NCBI GenBank assembly: GCA_933207985.1
Contig: OW240924.1
Span: forward strand, 71,368,517-71,432,516
DNA from: Pelobates cultripes
Lineage: Eukaryota; Chordata; Amphibia; Anura; Pelobatidae
Direction: 5' to 3'
Length of the DNA: 64,000 bases
Positions 36,171-46,012 of this stretch are shown piece after piece. Numbering within the stretch: the first letter of the stretch is position 1; each line of letters begins with the position of its first letter. The position numbers were made by a program, and so were the translations under genes. Under the pieces are notes generated by a model. It did not search any database and had not been told where the DNA came from. It saw nothing but the letters and a program-made list of their open reading frames with translations.

Positions 36171-37187
36171 CAAGGCCGCCACCAGAAATTTTGGGACCCC
36201 TAACTCAGCTCAGGGTCTGGGCCCACAGGGTCCGCTTCCAAATTCCGCCCACAGGAATACACACACAGACGCAAACACACACACAAAAGGACACAGATAC
36301 ATACACACAGATGCATACTAACAGACACACATACTGAAACAGACATACATGCATATAGGCATACATACTGACACACACATACTGAGACATACACACATAT
36401 ACAGACACACAGGCATACATAGTGACAGACAGACAGACACATACTAACATACATACACACACACACATGCATGAGGACATAGAGACACATACATACATAC
36501 ACACTGACATACATAAAGACACCGACATACATACACACAGACATACATTCATAATGAGATACAGACATACATATATTCATACTGGCATACAGACATACAT
36601 ACATACTGACATACATACATTCATACATAGTGACATACATGCATACCGACATCCATACGTTCATAATGACATGCAGACATACATTCATACTGACATACAG
36701 ACATACATAATGACATACAGACATACATTGATACTGGCATACATACATATAGACATACATGCATACATTTATAATGACATACAGACAGACAGACAGACAT
36801 ACATACAGACACCGACATCCATACACACATACATACACACATACATACATACATACACAGACATACATTCATAATGGCATACAGACATACATAAATACAT
36901 TCATACTGACATACATGCATATATACATACATACATACATACATTCATGACCACTTCCTCCCAGCAGCACTTTCTGCGGCTGCGTTTTTTTTTTTTTTAA
37001 AGGGGCCTGGTCGCGCTATAACACGGCCACAGCCCTGACGGGCGCCTGAAGATATAGGGCCCATTGGGTGGCCCTAACTGCTTGGGCCACCCGATGGGCC
37101 CCATCAGCGTGCGGGCACCGGCGGTAGTTCCGCCGCTACACGTGGGGCCTGGGCCCCCGAAGTTGTCATCCCCTGATGGTGGCCCTG
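36171..37187. mobile_element. hAT-like non-autonomous element (family 3) inserted in the CR1
   Basis: The inverted termini are CAAGGCCGCCACCAG and the complement of CAGGGCCACCATCAG. Perfect 8-bp duplications CCTCAGGG sit at 36163-36170 and 37188-37195. Most of the interior (about 36250-36955) is a tandem array of ACATACATACAGAC-like tetranucleotide mixtures. A T-run and a GC-rich right end follow (GGGCCCCATCAGCGTGC). The long Cys/Val/Met and Thr/His frames across it are artefacts. No transposase. Confidence 0.92.
36245..36955. repeat. CATA/CAGA/CACA simple-repeat array
   Basis: About 700 bp of interspersed ACATACAT, CAGACAGA, ACTGACATAC and CACACA motifs. It forms the core of the hAT element at 36171-37187. 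It is stop-poor in several frames, producing spurious frames of 100-222 codons. Confidence 0.93.
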
Positions 37188-37850
37188 CCTCAGGGATCTG
37201 TACTTGGACCCATTCTCTTTAATATTTTTATTAGTGATATTGCAGAAGGTCTTGATGGTAAGGTATGTCTTTTTGCTGATGATACTAAAATTTGCAACAG
37301 GGTTGATGTTCCAGGAGGGATAAGCCAAATGGCAAATGATTTAGAAAAATGGTCAGAGATGTGGAAACTGACATTTAATGTCGATAAGTGCAAGATAATG
37401 CACCTAGGATGTAAAAGCCCAAGGGCAGAGTATAGGATATTTGATACTCTACTAACCTCAACATCTGAGGAAAGGGATTTAGAAGTAATTATTTCAGATG
37501 ACTTAAAGGTAGGAAGACAATGTAATAGAGCAGCTGGAAACGCTAGCAGAATGCTTGGTTGTATAGGGAGAGGTATTAGCAGTAGAAAGAGGCAAGTGAT
37601 CATGCCATTGTACAGAACACTGGTGAGACTTCACTTGGAGTATTGTACGCAGTACTGGAGACCGTATCTAGAGAAGGATATTGATACCTTAGAGAGGGTT
37701 CAGAGAAGGGCTACTAAACTGGTTCATGGATTGCAGGATAAAACTTACCAGGAAAGGTTAAAGGATCTTAACATGTATAGCTTGGAGGAAAGACAAAACA
37801 GGGGGGATATGATAGAAACATTTAAATACATAAAGGATTCAACACAGTAA
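37188..37850 (+). pseudogene. CR1 reverse-transcriptase fragment
   Basis: About 220 codons of uninterrupted frame follow the hAT insertion. PQGSVLGP is the conserved block 4/5 region, FADDT the catalytic aspartate pair, and RLHLEYCTQYWRPYL with LERVQRRATKLVHG the C-terminal thumb region of CR1/Jockey-type enzymes. The end, LEERQNRGDMIETFKYI, is also typical. The endonuclease and N-terminal half of the polymerase are missing and the hAT element separates the motif from its upstream part, so no active enzyme can be made. The frame upstream of 37188 (MVAL) is hAT sequence. Confidence 0.88.
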
Positions 37851-38225
37851 AGGAGGAGACTATATTTAAAAGAAGAAAAACTACCACAACAAGAGGACGT
37901 AGTCTTAAATTAGAGGGGCAAAGGTTTAAAAATACCAGGAAGTATTACTTTACTGAGTGGGTAGTGGGTAGAGTTTAACACAGTAAAGGAGTTTAAGCAT
38001 GCGTGGGATATGCATAAAGCTATCCTAGGCTTAAGATGAGGCCATGGACTAATTAAAAGTATTTTGAAATATTGGGCAGACTAGATAGGCCGAATGGTTC
38101 TTATCTGCTGTCACATTCTATGTTTCTATGAGATGATTGGCTATTTCCTTTTATTGTCTACATTTGTAGCAGAGGTCTATATTATGTAAACAATCTTCTT
38201 GCTCTCCAATCTCATCCTTACCTCT

Positions 38226-38840
38226 TGTGGCAAACCTAGCCACTTCAGACTATTTTGTTTCACTTTAAGGGTTGCCCTAGAAAGACTGGTTTATATAGGG
38301 TTTGATGTGGTTGTTTAAAATGTGAAAGAGGGATAGCGTATGATAGTAGCACAAAAGCCGCTAGCATACCTACGGTAGTTTCAAGAACAGTGATTTGCAA
38401 CACTGTTCGTGAAACTAACAAAGTACCGAATGGGAGCCCACACACAGGGGGTCGTGTGGCTCCCATTAACCAATCGCAACAATGTATCTATCGGCTGTTA
38501 ATTGATTCCCCGGGTGGCCGTCGTTCACTACCGACCACGAGGCGGCGGCCATCTTGGATTCCCTTTTTGACCAGCGGTGTTTGGTCGTCGGGTGCCTGGA
38601 ACTAAAATCGGCTACTCGAAGGCACGAACACCGCTGGACTTCCAGGCCGTTCGGGAGCGCCGGTCTTTCGGTACTTTTTCTCCACCTATGTATTCGTGAC
38701 TTTTATGAGAAATGTATGTTAAAGTATATTTCGTGCAGCGTTCAGCTGATTGGGCTGGGATCTGAGTGGTATTTTCACAAAGTATGCGCTCAGTCCCCAG
38801 CTATCTGCCAAACGGTCATTCGGTACAGTGACATGAATAA
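38226..38840 (+). mobile_element. LTR-like fragment with CpG-rich body
   Basis: It begins TGTGGCAAACCTAGCCACTT, a TG-type LTR start. It contains a TATA-like GGTTTATATAGGG near 38288 and a CpG-rich tract (CGGCGGCCATCTTGG). A matching CA end and target duplication were not found. The frames at 38390-38605 and 38554-38985 show no domain. The call rests on resemblance to amphibian LTR starts and is tentative. Confidence 0.45.
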
Positions 38841-39193
38841 AATAGTAGTTATATATGTTTATTTATTTAGTTATTTATTTATTTTTATATTATTGGTTTC
38901 TTTTGTGCAATATTTTTTTTTTTTTTTTTGTGTTCTCCAATTCCACCAACTATTTTCAGACATAATAAAGTTCCAGTACATTTAACAAAAATATTTGCAG
39001 GTAATCCATGCAATGACAATGTTGTGACACAAATACCATGTCTTTTGCATGGTAATCTTACAAAGATAGCCAGCAGTGTTATTTTATCAAGCAAAGAACT
39101 AGTTTGAAAGGATGAAGGATCCTTTATTTGTCAATCTGGTTATGCAACAGAAATAAAAAAAAATTAGAGCAAGTGATTTTGTTATTTCTAAGT
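38841..39193. other. No recognised gene
   Basis: AT-rich spacer with T runs; nothing supported. Confidence 0.4.
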
Positions 39194-40372
39194 ATAAAGG
39201 AACACTATAGGGTCAGAAATACATGTTTGTGTAGTGTTAAAAAACAAACATGTTAGGTGGCTGCCCCCTGTAACCCCCTTAAATAAGCATAAAGGATACC
39301 TTTATTCCAGTGCCGTGTGGGTCCGCCGGTTCTGGCTCCACCTGTGCTCCACCTCTATGGCTGAGATCATCAGAATTGACGATTTCTGGCAATCCAATGA
39401 TTTCCTATCATGTACTCATGTACTGTAACACTTTGAAAAAGCCCCTTTGGGTGAAATGCGTTAGTGTTTTTATGTCATTGGTCTTATTATCTTTGTTTTA
39501 AATAAAACTAATTTTTTACCTTACCTGAACTTTACTAATTTTATCCCTGAAGATTTTACTCGGAGGAGCCACACTTTTTTCATCCTTGGTGGGGAGGAAA
39601 CCACCTATGCTACACACGATTGACAAAAATCAAATTTTTTGCTCTCCTTAGGTGAGTTTACCTCCTTTTATTTTGATTTTAAAAACCAAGAGCACTATTT
39701 TTATGTTTTTATTCTCATTTCCTGTAATTGTTGAATATCTGTGACACTGCTATTTGGAGGGAAATTGCTGTGAATGCTGAACATCAGTTGTGCAGCACTG
39801 ACCCAGGAAGTACCTCTGGTGGCCATCTGAGTGACTGCCACTAAAAGTGTCTGTAGGCAGCAGCGTAAACACTTCCTTTTCTCTGAAAAGCTAGTGATTA
39901 CATGAAAATGCCTGCAGGGACTGACTACCGTAATTACTTGAATCTAATGTGCACCTCAATTTTTGAAAACTGGAAGCTAAAAAATGTTTTTGCTTGCGAA
40001 TGTAATGTGCATTCATACAAGAAGATACAACTATACAACATTGTGCTAAAATGAAAGTGTTTATTGCCAATTTTAGTGTTACATGTTAAGTCTATTCTTT
40101 CTTAAGCCCTCTTTCAGTAGCAAAATTCACCTGTGTGAATTCGCCTGTTTAAATTCACCATTTTCAATTCCTGTGTTAATTCGCCTGTGTGAATTCGCTG
40201 GAATGAAATTCGCCGGAATCCAATCTTATCAAATTTAGCATTTTGCCCTGAATGTAACGTGCATTTAAATTTGGAAATTTTATTTTCCAAAAAAGGTGCA
40301 CATTAGATTTGAGTGAATACTGTATATACTAGACATTAACCAGTTGTTCTGATGACTATAGTGTCCCTTTAA
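39194..40372. mobile_element. TTAA-type MITE interrupted by a TA-flanked element
   Basis: The left end is TAAAGGAACACTATAGGGTC, with its first base mutated from TTAA. The right end is CTGATGACTATAGTGTCCCT and then TTTAA at 40372. The interior holds family text (ATGGCTGAGATCATCAGAAT) and an AAGCCCCTTTGGGTGAAATG stretch near 39438. The length exceeds relatives because of the insertion at 39928. The two ends may come from different subfamilies, so pairing is less certain than for other copies. Confidence 0.5.
39928..40322. mobile_element. 395-bp TA-flanked (mariner-like) MITE
   Basis: The left terminus CCGTAATTACTTGAATCTAA plus TGTGCACC pairs with the complement of the right terminus, CAGTATTCACTCAAATCTAA plus TGTGCACC. 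TA dinucleotides flank both ends (39926-39927 and 40323-40324). Internally it has several copies of GTGTGAATTCGCCTG-like text (40130-40220). Non-coding. The CCGTA start resembles the larger element at 28949. Confidence 0.8.
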
Positions 40373-40408
40373 GTATATAATGAAAAAGGAAAAATGGGGT
40401 CATGTACC

Positions 40409-40922
40409 TTTAAGGAGCACAATTAGTGCCCACACTACTTAATCTCATTTGTTTTAACCCTGCAGTTGAAAACATTGCTATTCTGCTGTACTGGAATGTT
40501 TTTATTGCAGGGTTAACAAGCCTCTAGTGTTTTAGTGGATGTCAATATTTATTTATAAAATATTTTACCAGGATGGATACATTGAGATTTCCTGGGTTAT
40601 ATGACCGTTAATAGAGGCACTTTGATAGCAGAGTAAAACACAGAGAGACCATCTGATTGGAGCACTGTGGCCTTTTGCTGCACATGCACTCTAGCCTCTC
40701 AATGCTTTTCCATGGGAAAGCACTGGATTGACTGAGATCATCAATCTCTACTCGATCTCAGCCAAAGAGGCAAGGCTTGAGCAAGGAAAACAGCATGGCG
40801 ATAGGAGGGGGAACTACCTTTTTTAACACTTGCAGTACTGGCCTGGTCACCTAAATGGTGACATAAGCACTGTAGCGTTAGTAATAAATATTTGTATTTC
40901 TAACACCATAGTGTTCTTTTAA
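40409..40922. mobile_element. TTAA MITE, complete
   Basis: The left end is TTAAGGAGCACAATTAGTGC and the right end is TTCTAACACCATAGTGTTCT followed by TTTAA. TTAA lies at both edges. Orientation is opposite to the 13445 copy: the right end carries the GTATTTCTAACACCATAG text. No coding capacity. Confidence 0.7.
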
Positions 40923-41500
40923 CTGCATAAGATGAACGTGAATGAACTAAAGAGTATTGTTTATCATTTCCAGGGCCCCCTCCAGTAAATCAGTCTGTAT
41001 TAAATGAGATATCTGTGAACTGTTTCCTTAGTATGAAGCCAGCTGATCGGTCCGTATATTGGATAAACTTTGGTCTTAGAGATGCATGTGGTCAACAGTT
41101 ATGTAACATTTAAATTGTGCTTACATGAGACTGAGATCGAAAGCAATGTCTCCTGGAACATCATTCCTTACACTGTTACATCACCATCCTGTCCGTCAGG
41201 ACTGGATTGATTTATACATACGATTAGATCATGAACATATTAGAACAAATTTATATTTTCGCAAAAGACATAAAAGGGGAATCTGAGAATATTATTTACA
41301 TTTTGCTTCATGTGACCCCAAATACCAGTGGCATCCCTTATTCTGTTTATTAGTGGTGCCATGAGCTAATAACTAATAACCGGGGCCTAGCTTTACCCCT
41401 CCTTGGCACAAAGTGAGCAAGAGGGAGTGGAGAATAAACTTTGTTTAAAAGTTGCAATATTCATCTATTATTAAAGCAATGCAAAGAGTTTAGCTCTAAA
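40923..41500. other. No recognised gene
   Basis: Spacer without a supported coding region or element. Confidence 0.4.
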
Positions 41501-41508
41501 GTCCCCAC

Positions 41509-42644
41509 CAGGGCCGGACTGGGAAGATAATTCGGCCCGGGCATTTTTTAATTACAGCGGCCCACTACAAAGGGGGCGGGGCCAGATAGGGTGTGTGCTG
41601 TGCATGTCAGGGGTGCAGTGTGTGGGTGCTGTAAGTGTTAGGGGTGCAGTGTCTGTGTGTGTGTGTGTGAGGGTGCTATAAGTGTTAGGTGTGCAGTGTG
41701 TGTGTGTGAGTGAGGGTGATGTGAGTGTGTGTGTGTGTGTGTGCTGTGTCAGGGGTGCAGTGTGTGTGAGTGAGGGTGCTGTTCATGTCAGGGGTGCAGT
41801 GTGTGTGTGCTGTGAGTGTCAGCGGTGCAGTGTGTGTGTGCTGTGAGTCTCAGGGGTGCAGTGTGTGTGTGTGAGGGTTCTGTAAGTGTTAGGTGTGCAG
41901 TGTGTGTGAGTGAGGGTGCTGTGAGTGTCAGGAGTGCAGTGTGTGTGTGTGTATGTGTGTGCTAGTTAGGGTGCTGTCAGTGTCAGGGTGCAGTGTGTGT
42001 GTGTGTGCTGTGAGTGTCAGGGGTGCAGTGTGTGTGTGTGTGTGTGCTGTGAGTGTCAGGTGTGCAGTGTGTGTGTGTGCTGTGAGTGTCAGGGGTGCAG
42101 TGTGTGTGTGCTGTGAGTGTCACGGGTGCAGTGTGTGTGTGTGTGCTGTGAGTGTCAGGGGTGCAGTGTGTGTGTGTGAATGAGGGTGCTGTGAGTGTTA
42201 GGGGTGTCTGTGAGGCTGATGTTAGTTAGGTGATTATTTCCCCCCTCCCTGCTTACCTTTAGCCTGGGAGGGGGATCCTGCTGCTGGGGCTGCCATCCAT
42301 CCCTGGTGGTCTTAGTGGTGAGTGGCTAGAGTTCACTCTCGCGAATCTCGCGAGAGGAACCCGGCGGAGCTGTTAGTTAAAGCTCCGCTGGGTTCCTCTC
42401 CTGGCAGGCTGGCTCCCTCCCTCTCTCCCCCGGCGGCCGCACTATCCTGCATGTGGGCCGGTGGGGAGATCTCTGATCTCCCCACCGGCCCGCTGGAGAC
42501 TACTGCAGGGCCGGCGTTCAGATAGCGCCGGCCCTGCAAAGACCGGCAGGAGAGATCCTGTGATCTCCCTGCCGGCCTCGGCCCCACGGCCACCGCGGCC
42601 CACCGGGCATTTGCCCGGTGTGCCCGATGGCCAGTCCGGGCCTG
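41509..42644. mobile_element. hAT-like non-autonomous element (family 1, copy 2)
   Basis: The ends CAGGGCCGGACTGGG and CCAGTCCGGGCCTG are inverted. The flanks are perfect 8-bp direct repeats GTCCCCAC (41501-41508 and 42645-42652). The interior order matches the copy at 15455: a GCCCGGGCATTTTT start, GT minisatellite, GAGGGGG module, AGAGTTCACTCTCGCGA palindromic stretch, paired GGGGAGATC blocks and GGGCATTTGCCCGGT before the end. No transposase. The frames at 42322-42525, 42333-42656 and 42461-42742 are shadows of this GC-rich repeat. Confidence 0.92.
41590..42215 (+). repeat. GT minisatellite in hAT copy 2
   Basis: Tandem units of about 28-45 bp combine GTGTGTGTG, GCTGTGAGTGTCAGG and GGTGCAGT. 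The unit differs from the one in the sister element at 15455 (GTCTGGGGGTGCTGT). The arrays therefore expanded independently at the same internal position. Confidence 0.9.
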
Positions 42645-42652
42645 GTCCCCAC

Positions 42653-43634
42653 ACATACACTACAGACCTGTCCCCCCATATACTGCACACACTGTTTTGC
42701 AAACCATTCCAGATAGGTTTATTTGTGGGGGAGGTTGGGTAACAAGCAACTTTCACCAAATGTGCAAGACCACAAGCAGCCACCCTAACGTACTTAAATT
42801 TACAATCCGCTTCCTCGCACACACTCGCAATTCCACAAGCAGCTTCCACGCGCACACACATACCACACCTGAGGTTGTCTACCTGACATACACAACACCA
42901 CAAGCAGCCTTCCTTCAAATGCACTGCACAAACAGCCTCCACATACATACCGACAGACACAAGCCTCTCCCAAACCTCTTTTGTCCTCTAGTATGACACT
43001 GATGGGAATACCAGAAACAAGTCTCCAGCAAATGCAAGACAAACAGATCCTTACATTTGCTTGCACAGTGATAAACATAGGATAATTTCAATATGTGAGA
43101 GCTCTTCAGCCAGGTTCTGCTCATGGGCTGCCCTGGAGGGGCATCAAATTGACATGCCCACTTTGAAGTTGTTATGATGCCGGAGATGTTTAAGCACCAT
43201 CTTACCTTAAATGGTCAAACCATTTATACAACTTAAGTAAATGTTGTATCATTCTACAAAATTCCTGAAACTATACCATTTCTGGAATACGTACTCAGGA
43301 GGGTACGGTCAGAGAGAATGACTGATGAGTCGAAGACCAGTTAGTCCATACCTTGTGATATTGAGACTAAAGTACCAGACAATGAGTACAACGTTTCTTA
43401 ATACATTTGAGTAACATCTTGATTAATAAACTACCTCTAAGGTAAATGGCAAGTATGGCTTTCATGCAGCACAGATCTTGTGAATGGAGAATAATGGACA
43501 AAAAACCTTGCAGTTCTCAGGTCATAATCTTGTGTTGAAATGGAATGGATATATATGTTCTCCAAAATTAGGTACTGCAGCATATAGGGCTAACAATTGC
43601 ATTGCAGGATGAGGCACACATAATATGTGAATTA
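42653..43634. other. No recognised gene
   Basis: Spacer to the left edge of the duplicated gene block. No domain-bearing frame was found; several 69-172 codon frames extend out of the hAT element and have no recognisable features. Confidence 0.4.
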
Positions 43635-43699
43635 AAGTTTCTTCTTTTTTCCACCAGTAAGTACAGCTAAAATCAAGGTTTCAGCCTTGTTATGAGACC

Positions 43700-44063
43700 T
43701 TTATTAAATTTTATGAAGACACTTTAGTTCACAAATCCTTTGTGTGCACCACATCCTGCAAATTCTATCTATATATCTGAGAATAGCAGGTCTTACACTG
43801 CCTAGTGGCATCTTTTTCAGTTGTCATCATTGACCTGTTGGTAGTTCTGCTCACCAACACTCATCTCTCCCTATATCCGTATCAATTTCTTAAAATATAT
43901 AAACACCCACATATACACATTTATATACATACACTGCTGCTTAGCTTCTCCGGCCTTAGGGCAGCAAAAATCCTAAATAACACACTGTATTTATGTGAAA
44001 GAAACACAAAAAACAGTAAGTAGAATACACGTGTACATTTTAATTAAACAATTTACTAAACTT
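43700..44063 (-). other. Presumed 3' UTR and polyadenylation region of the gene at 44064
   Basis: On the minus strand the stop is followed by GTTTAATTAAAATGTACACG, with an ATTAAA hexamer. About 350 bases further on comes AATTTAATAAAGGTCTCATA, with a canonical AATAAA. Both are also present, with small changes, beside the second gene. Transcript ends cannot be placed from sequence. Confidence 0.4.
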
Positions 44064-44801
44064 TTACAATTGGAACAGGTATGTAATCACCCTTGCGAGG
44101 ATGCCTTCTTTGCAAATCTGTGGCTGTTGCTTGACACTGTATGGACTGGTGGAGGCTCTGTAACCTGCAGCAAGCCTGCGCATTCTGGTCTTAGGAGCAT
44201 TATCTTTTCCTTGAATATTTACAACTCCTGTGGAGTCAGATACTTTTCCCCAAGTGTCCTCCAGTACCTGTGTCTTAGCCTGGTTGCTGAAGGGACTCAG
44301 GTGGTCAGTAGAAAGTAAGGATTTTGTTTTCTTTAATGGTGTTGGATCATAAGCTGGATCATCGAAGAAGCTGACCGGCTTGCTGAAAGGATGCAGGTGG
44401 TCAGTAGAAAGACAGGGTTTTCTTTTCTTTAATGGTGTTGGATCATAAGGTGGATCATCGAAGGAGCTGACCTGCTTTCTGAAGGGACCCAGGTGGTCAG
44501 TAGAAAGTAAGGATTTTCTTTTCTTCAATGTTGTTTGAGTATAAAGTGGATCATCGAAGATGCTGACTGTGGGTGGTCCATCACTGTCTATATTCTTCCG
44601 TGTTCCCTGTGATGTTTGCATAAACATGTCTCCAAATAAAAATTCAGGAACATACTGCACAGTCACAGGTTCTGAAGATGTTGGCGAATTTACCTCCTCT
44701 GGTTCACAACCATACGTTTCTGCAGAAAGAGCCATAGTAACAACTGAGATTACTAAGACCGCACGACTAAAAGTGGCCAAGAACCTGAAGGTACAGCTCA
44801 T
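44064..44801 (-). CDS. Repeat-containing secreted precursor-like protein, copy A (245 aa, three units)
   Basis: I do not recognise this family. Residues 1-27 look like a signal peptide: an N-terminus with Arg6 and Arg13, a hydrophobic core AVLVISVVTMALSA, and likely cleavage before ETYGCEP. An acidic, Pro/Ser/Thr-rich segment follows (28-78). Then come three tandem 32-residue units (79-110, 111-142, 143-174) with pattern FDDP-Y-T-LKKRK-LSTDHL-PF; the third has KKTK. Residues 206-209 are RMRR, a furin-type site, followed by a 36-residue tail (210-245) with one cysteine and a hydrophobic end (VITYLFQL). The basic blocks could be convertase sites, giving roughly 28-residue peptides, or nuclear signals if the N-terminus is not a signal peptide. 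The ORF is uninterrupted and no intron is needed. The start is the first Met of the conserved frame, identical in the sister copy. Confidence 0.78.
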   Translation of the reverse strand: MSCTFRFLATFSRAVLVISVVTMALSAETYGCEPEEVNSPTSSEPVTVQYVPEFLFGDMFMQTSQGTRKNIDSDGPPTVSIFDDPLYTQTTLKKRKSLLSTDHLGPFRKQVSSFDDPPYDPTPLKKRKPCLSTDHLHPFSKPVSFFDDPAYDPTPLKKTKSLLSTDHLSPFSNQAKTQVLEDTWGKVSDSTGVVNIQGKDNAPKTRMRRLAAGYRASTSPYSVKQQPQICKEGILARVITYLFQL

Positions 44802-44803
44802 TA

Positions 44804-44830
44804 GTGTTCCGCTTCCTGTGATGTCACAAG
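44804..44830 (-). promoter_or_regulatory. CRE-like and ETS-like motifs just upstream of the start codon
   Basis: On the minus strand, TGACATCA (44819-44826) is followed by CAGGAAG and GCGGAAC, ending 5 bases before the ATG. TGACATCA is one base from the consensus CRE TGACGTCA, and GGAA cores are ETS-type. The whole block is unchanged in the sister gene. No TATA box is evident within 100 bases. A regulatory role is inferred from motif and conservation; it could equally be 5' UTR. Confidence 0.4.
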
Positions 44831-45947
44831 CGCAGGAGTTCCATTACAGTTAGGATAGTACAAATCACTTTTTTTCCCCTTGGAATCTTTATTTAAATAT
44901 ATAAAAAGTAAGCAATTTTTTAAAGGTTCATACAAGTTTATATCCAAATTTTGAAGAGAATAACATATTCCCAAAGTATTCACCCAGTAGGCTTACATTC
45001 AAGGATGGTACCAAATAAGACATACCTTCTCTAAGTGCCCAAGAAATAAAAATAAACAAACACAAATGTAAAAAGGGCAAACCTAATTACCGGGGAACCC
45101 ACTGCAAAACCTAGCAATAAAAAAAAAAAAAACACATTTTAAAAAGCATTGCTCAGATACATAATCATCCTAGGGAGATCAAACCTCGGGAATGTGTTTA
45201 TAAAATTATAGACAACATCAGTAAGCTTGTCTATGAATCGGTTTTCCTGCCCTCTATTTTAACCATTACCTTCTGATCAGAGGGAACTGGTGTTTTTAAC
45301 CAATTAACGGCAAGGGCACTATGTGCTGTTAAATGTATTATTTAATTATATTATAATTTTTTTTGAATATGTGGGGAATTTGTCTATAGGTTGAGACAGT
45401 AGAAAAGACCAGAGATAAATATCAAACTATATGTGAGATACTTGTAATATGTATATATATATTTATTTTTATTTTTTGCATCTTTTCACAAAAGGGACAA
45501 CCACCACATATGCCCCCAACATAGATCCAAAGGTGACTTTCTCCATCCTATACTGGGGTGGTGTACCACTTTATTATGAGCCTGTAGCAGTGGCTTGTGG
45601 GGTAAGGAGGGGGACTGAATATATGACCCCCTCGTCAAATGCTTGTGTCCTCATTGTGTATATAATTCTGTGTAACTATCTATGGTTCTATATATATGTG
45701 TGTGTATGTATATGGGTATTGGTATCTGTGTTTGGGCATATGTAAGAATTTGTGTATGTGTGGGTACCAATGCATCCTTGTTTGTATGTGTTTGTATTTG
45801 TTTGTGCACATGTATGTGTCCATTTTCTAAAGCTAAAATATATAACAAAAAATCTAGCAGTGCTCCTCCCGGAATTCAGGCTCTGGATCTGCCCCCATTG
45901 GAAAGAAGAATGTTTAGAAGTGAAAGACTGATAACATTTTTTAATAA

Positions 45948-46012
45948 TTTTAACCATAAATTAAATGGTAATATCCACATTTCATTTTTATTCAAACATA
46001 GGTAACATAAAT
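45948..46012. repeat. Left arm of a 0.9 kb inverted-repeat structure
   Basis: AACCATAAATTAAATGGTAA plus TATCCACATTTCA is the near-exact complement of the arm at 46825-46892. The central 0.8 kb contains AT-rich non-coding DNA. Copy B keeps only a weak version of the two arms, about 200 bp apart. Confidence 0.65.

Larger units (their letters stand above)
36079..38131 (+). mobile_element. CR1-clade LINE 3' half, split by a hAT insertion
   Basis: Before the insertion the frame from 36088 reads WLNDRQQRVVVNGVYSKEGL, then VTSGVPQG ending at the target site. After it the reverse transcriptase continues with SVLGPILFNIFISDI and the catalytic FADDTK motif. The 3' tail reads CGAATGGTTCTTATCTGCTG and ends TCTATGTTTCTATG, the usual frog CR1 end. 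The copy is 5'-truncated. Removing the 1017-bp insert and one target copy keeps the reading frame across the catalytic region. The insertion therefore landed in a fairly young, still largely open copy. Confidence 0.9.

Noticed and set aside
36200..36950. ORFs rich in Cys/Val/Met (minus) and Thr/His/Ile (plus)
   Set aside because: Both strands of a CATA/CAGA simple-repeat array are stop-poor; the array is the core of a bounded hAT element.
42322..42960. GC-rich ORFs of 67-172 codons, with similar ones at 17043-17552
   Set aside because: The same proteins appear in both copies of hAT family 1 as shadows of the GC-rich inverted blocks; no transposase motif.
44064..44801. Plus-strand ORFs (43995-44318, 44560-44853) over gene copy A
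   Set aside because: Antisense shadows of the minus-strand gene; they are shorter and lack the repeat and signal features.
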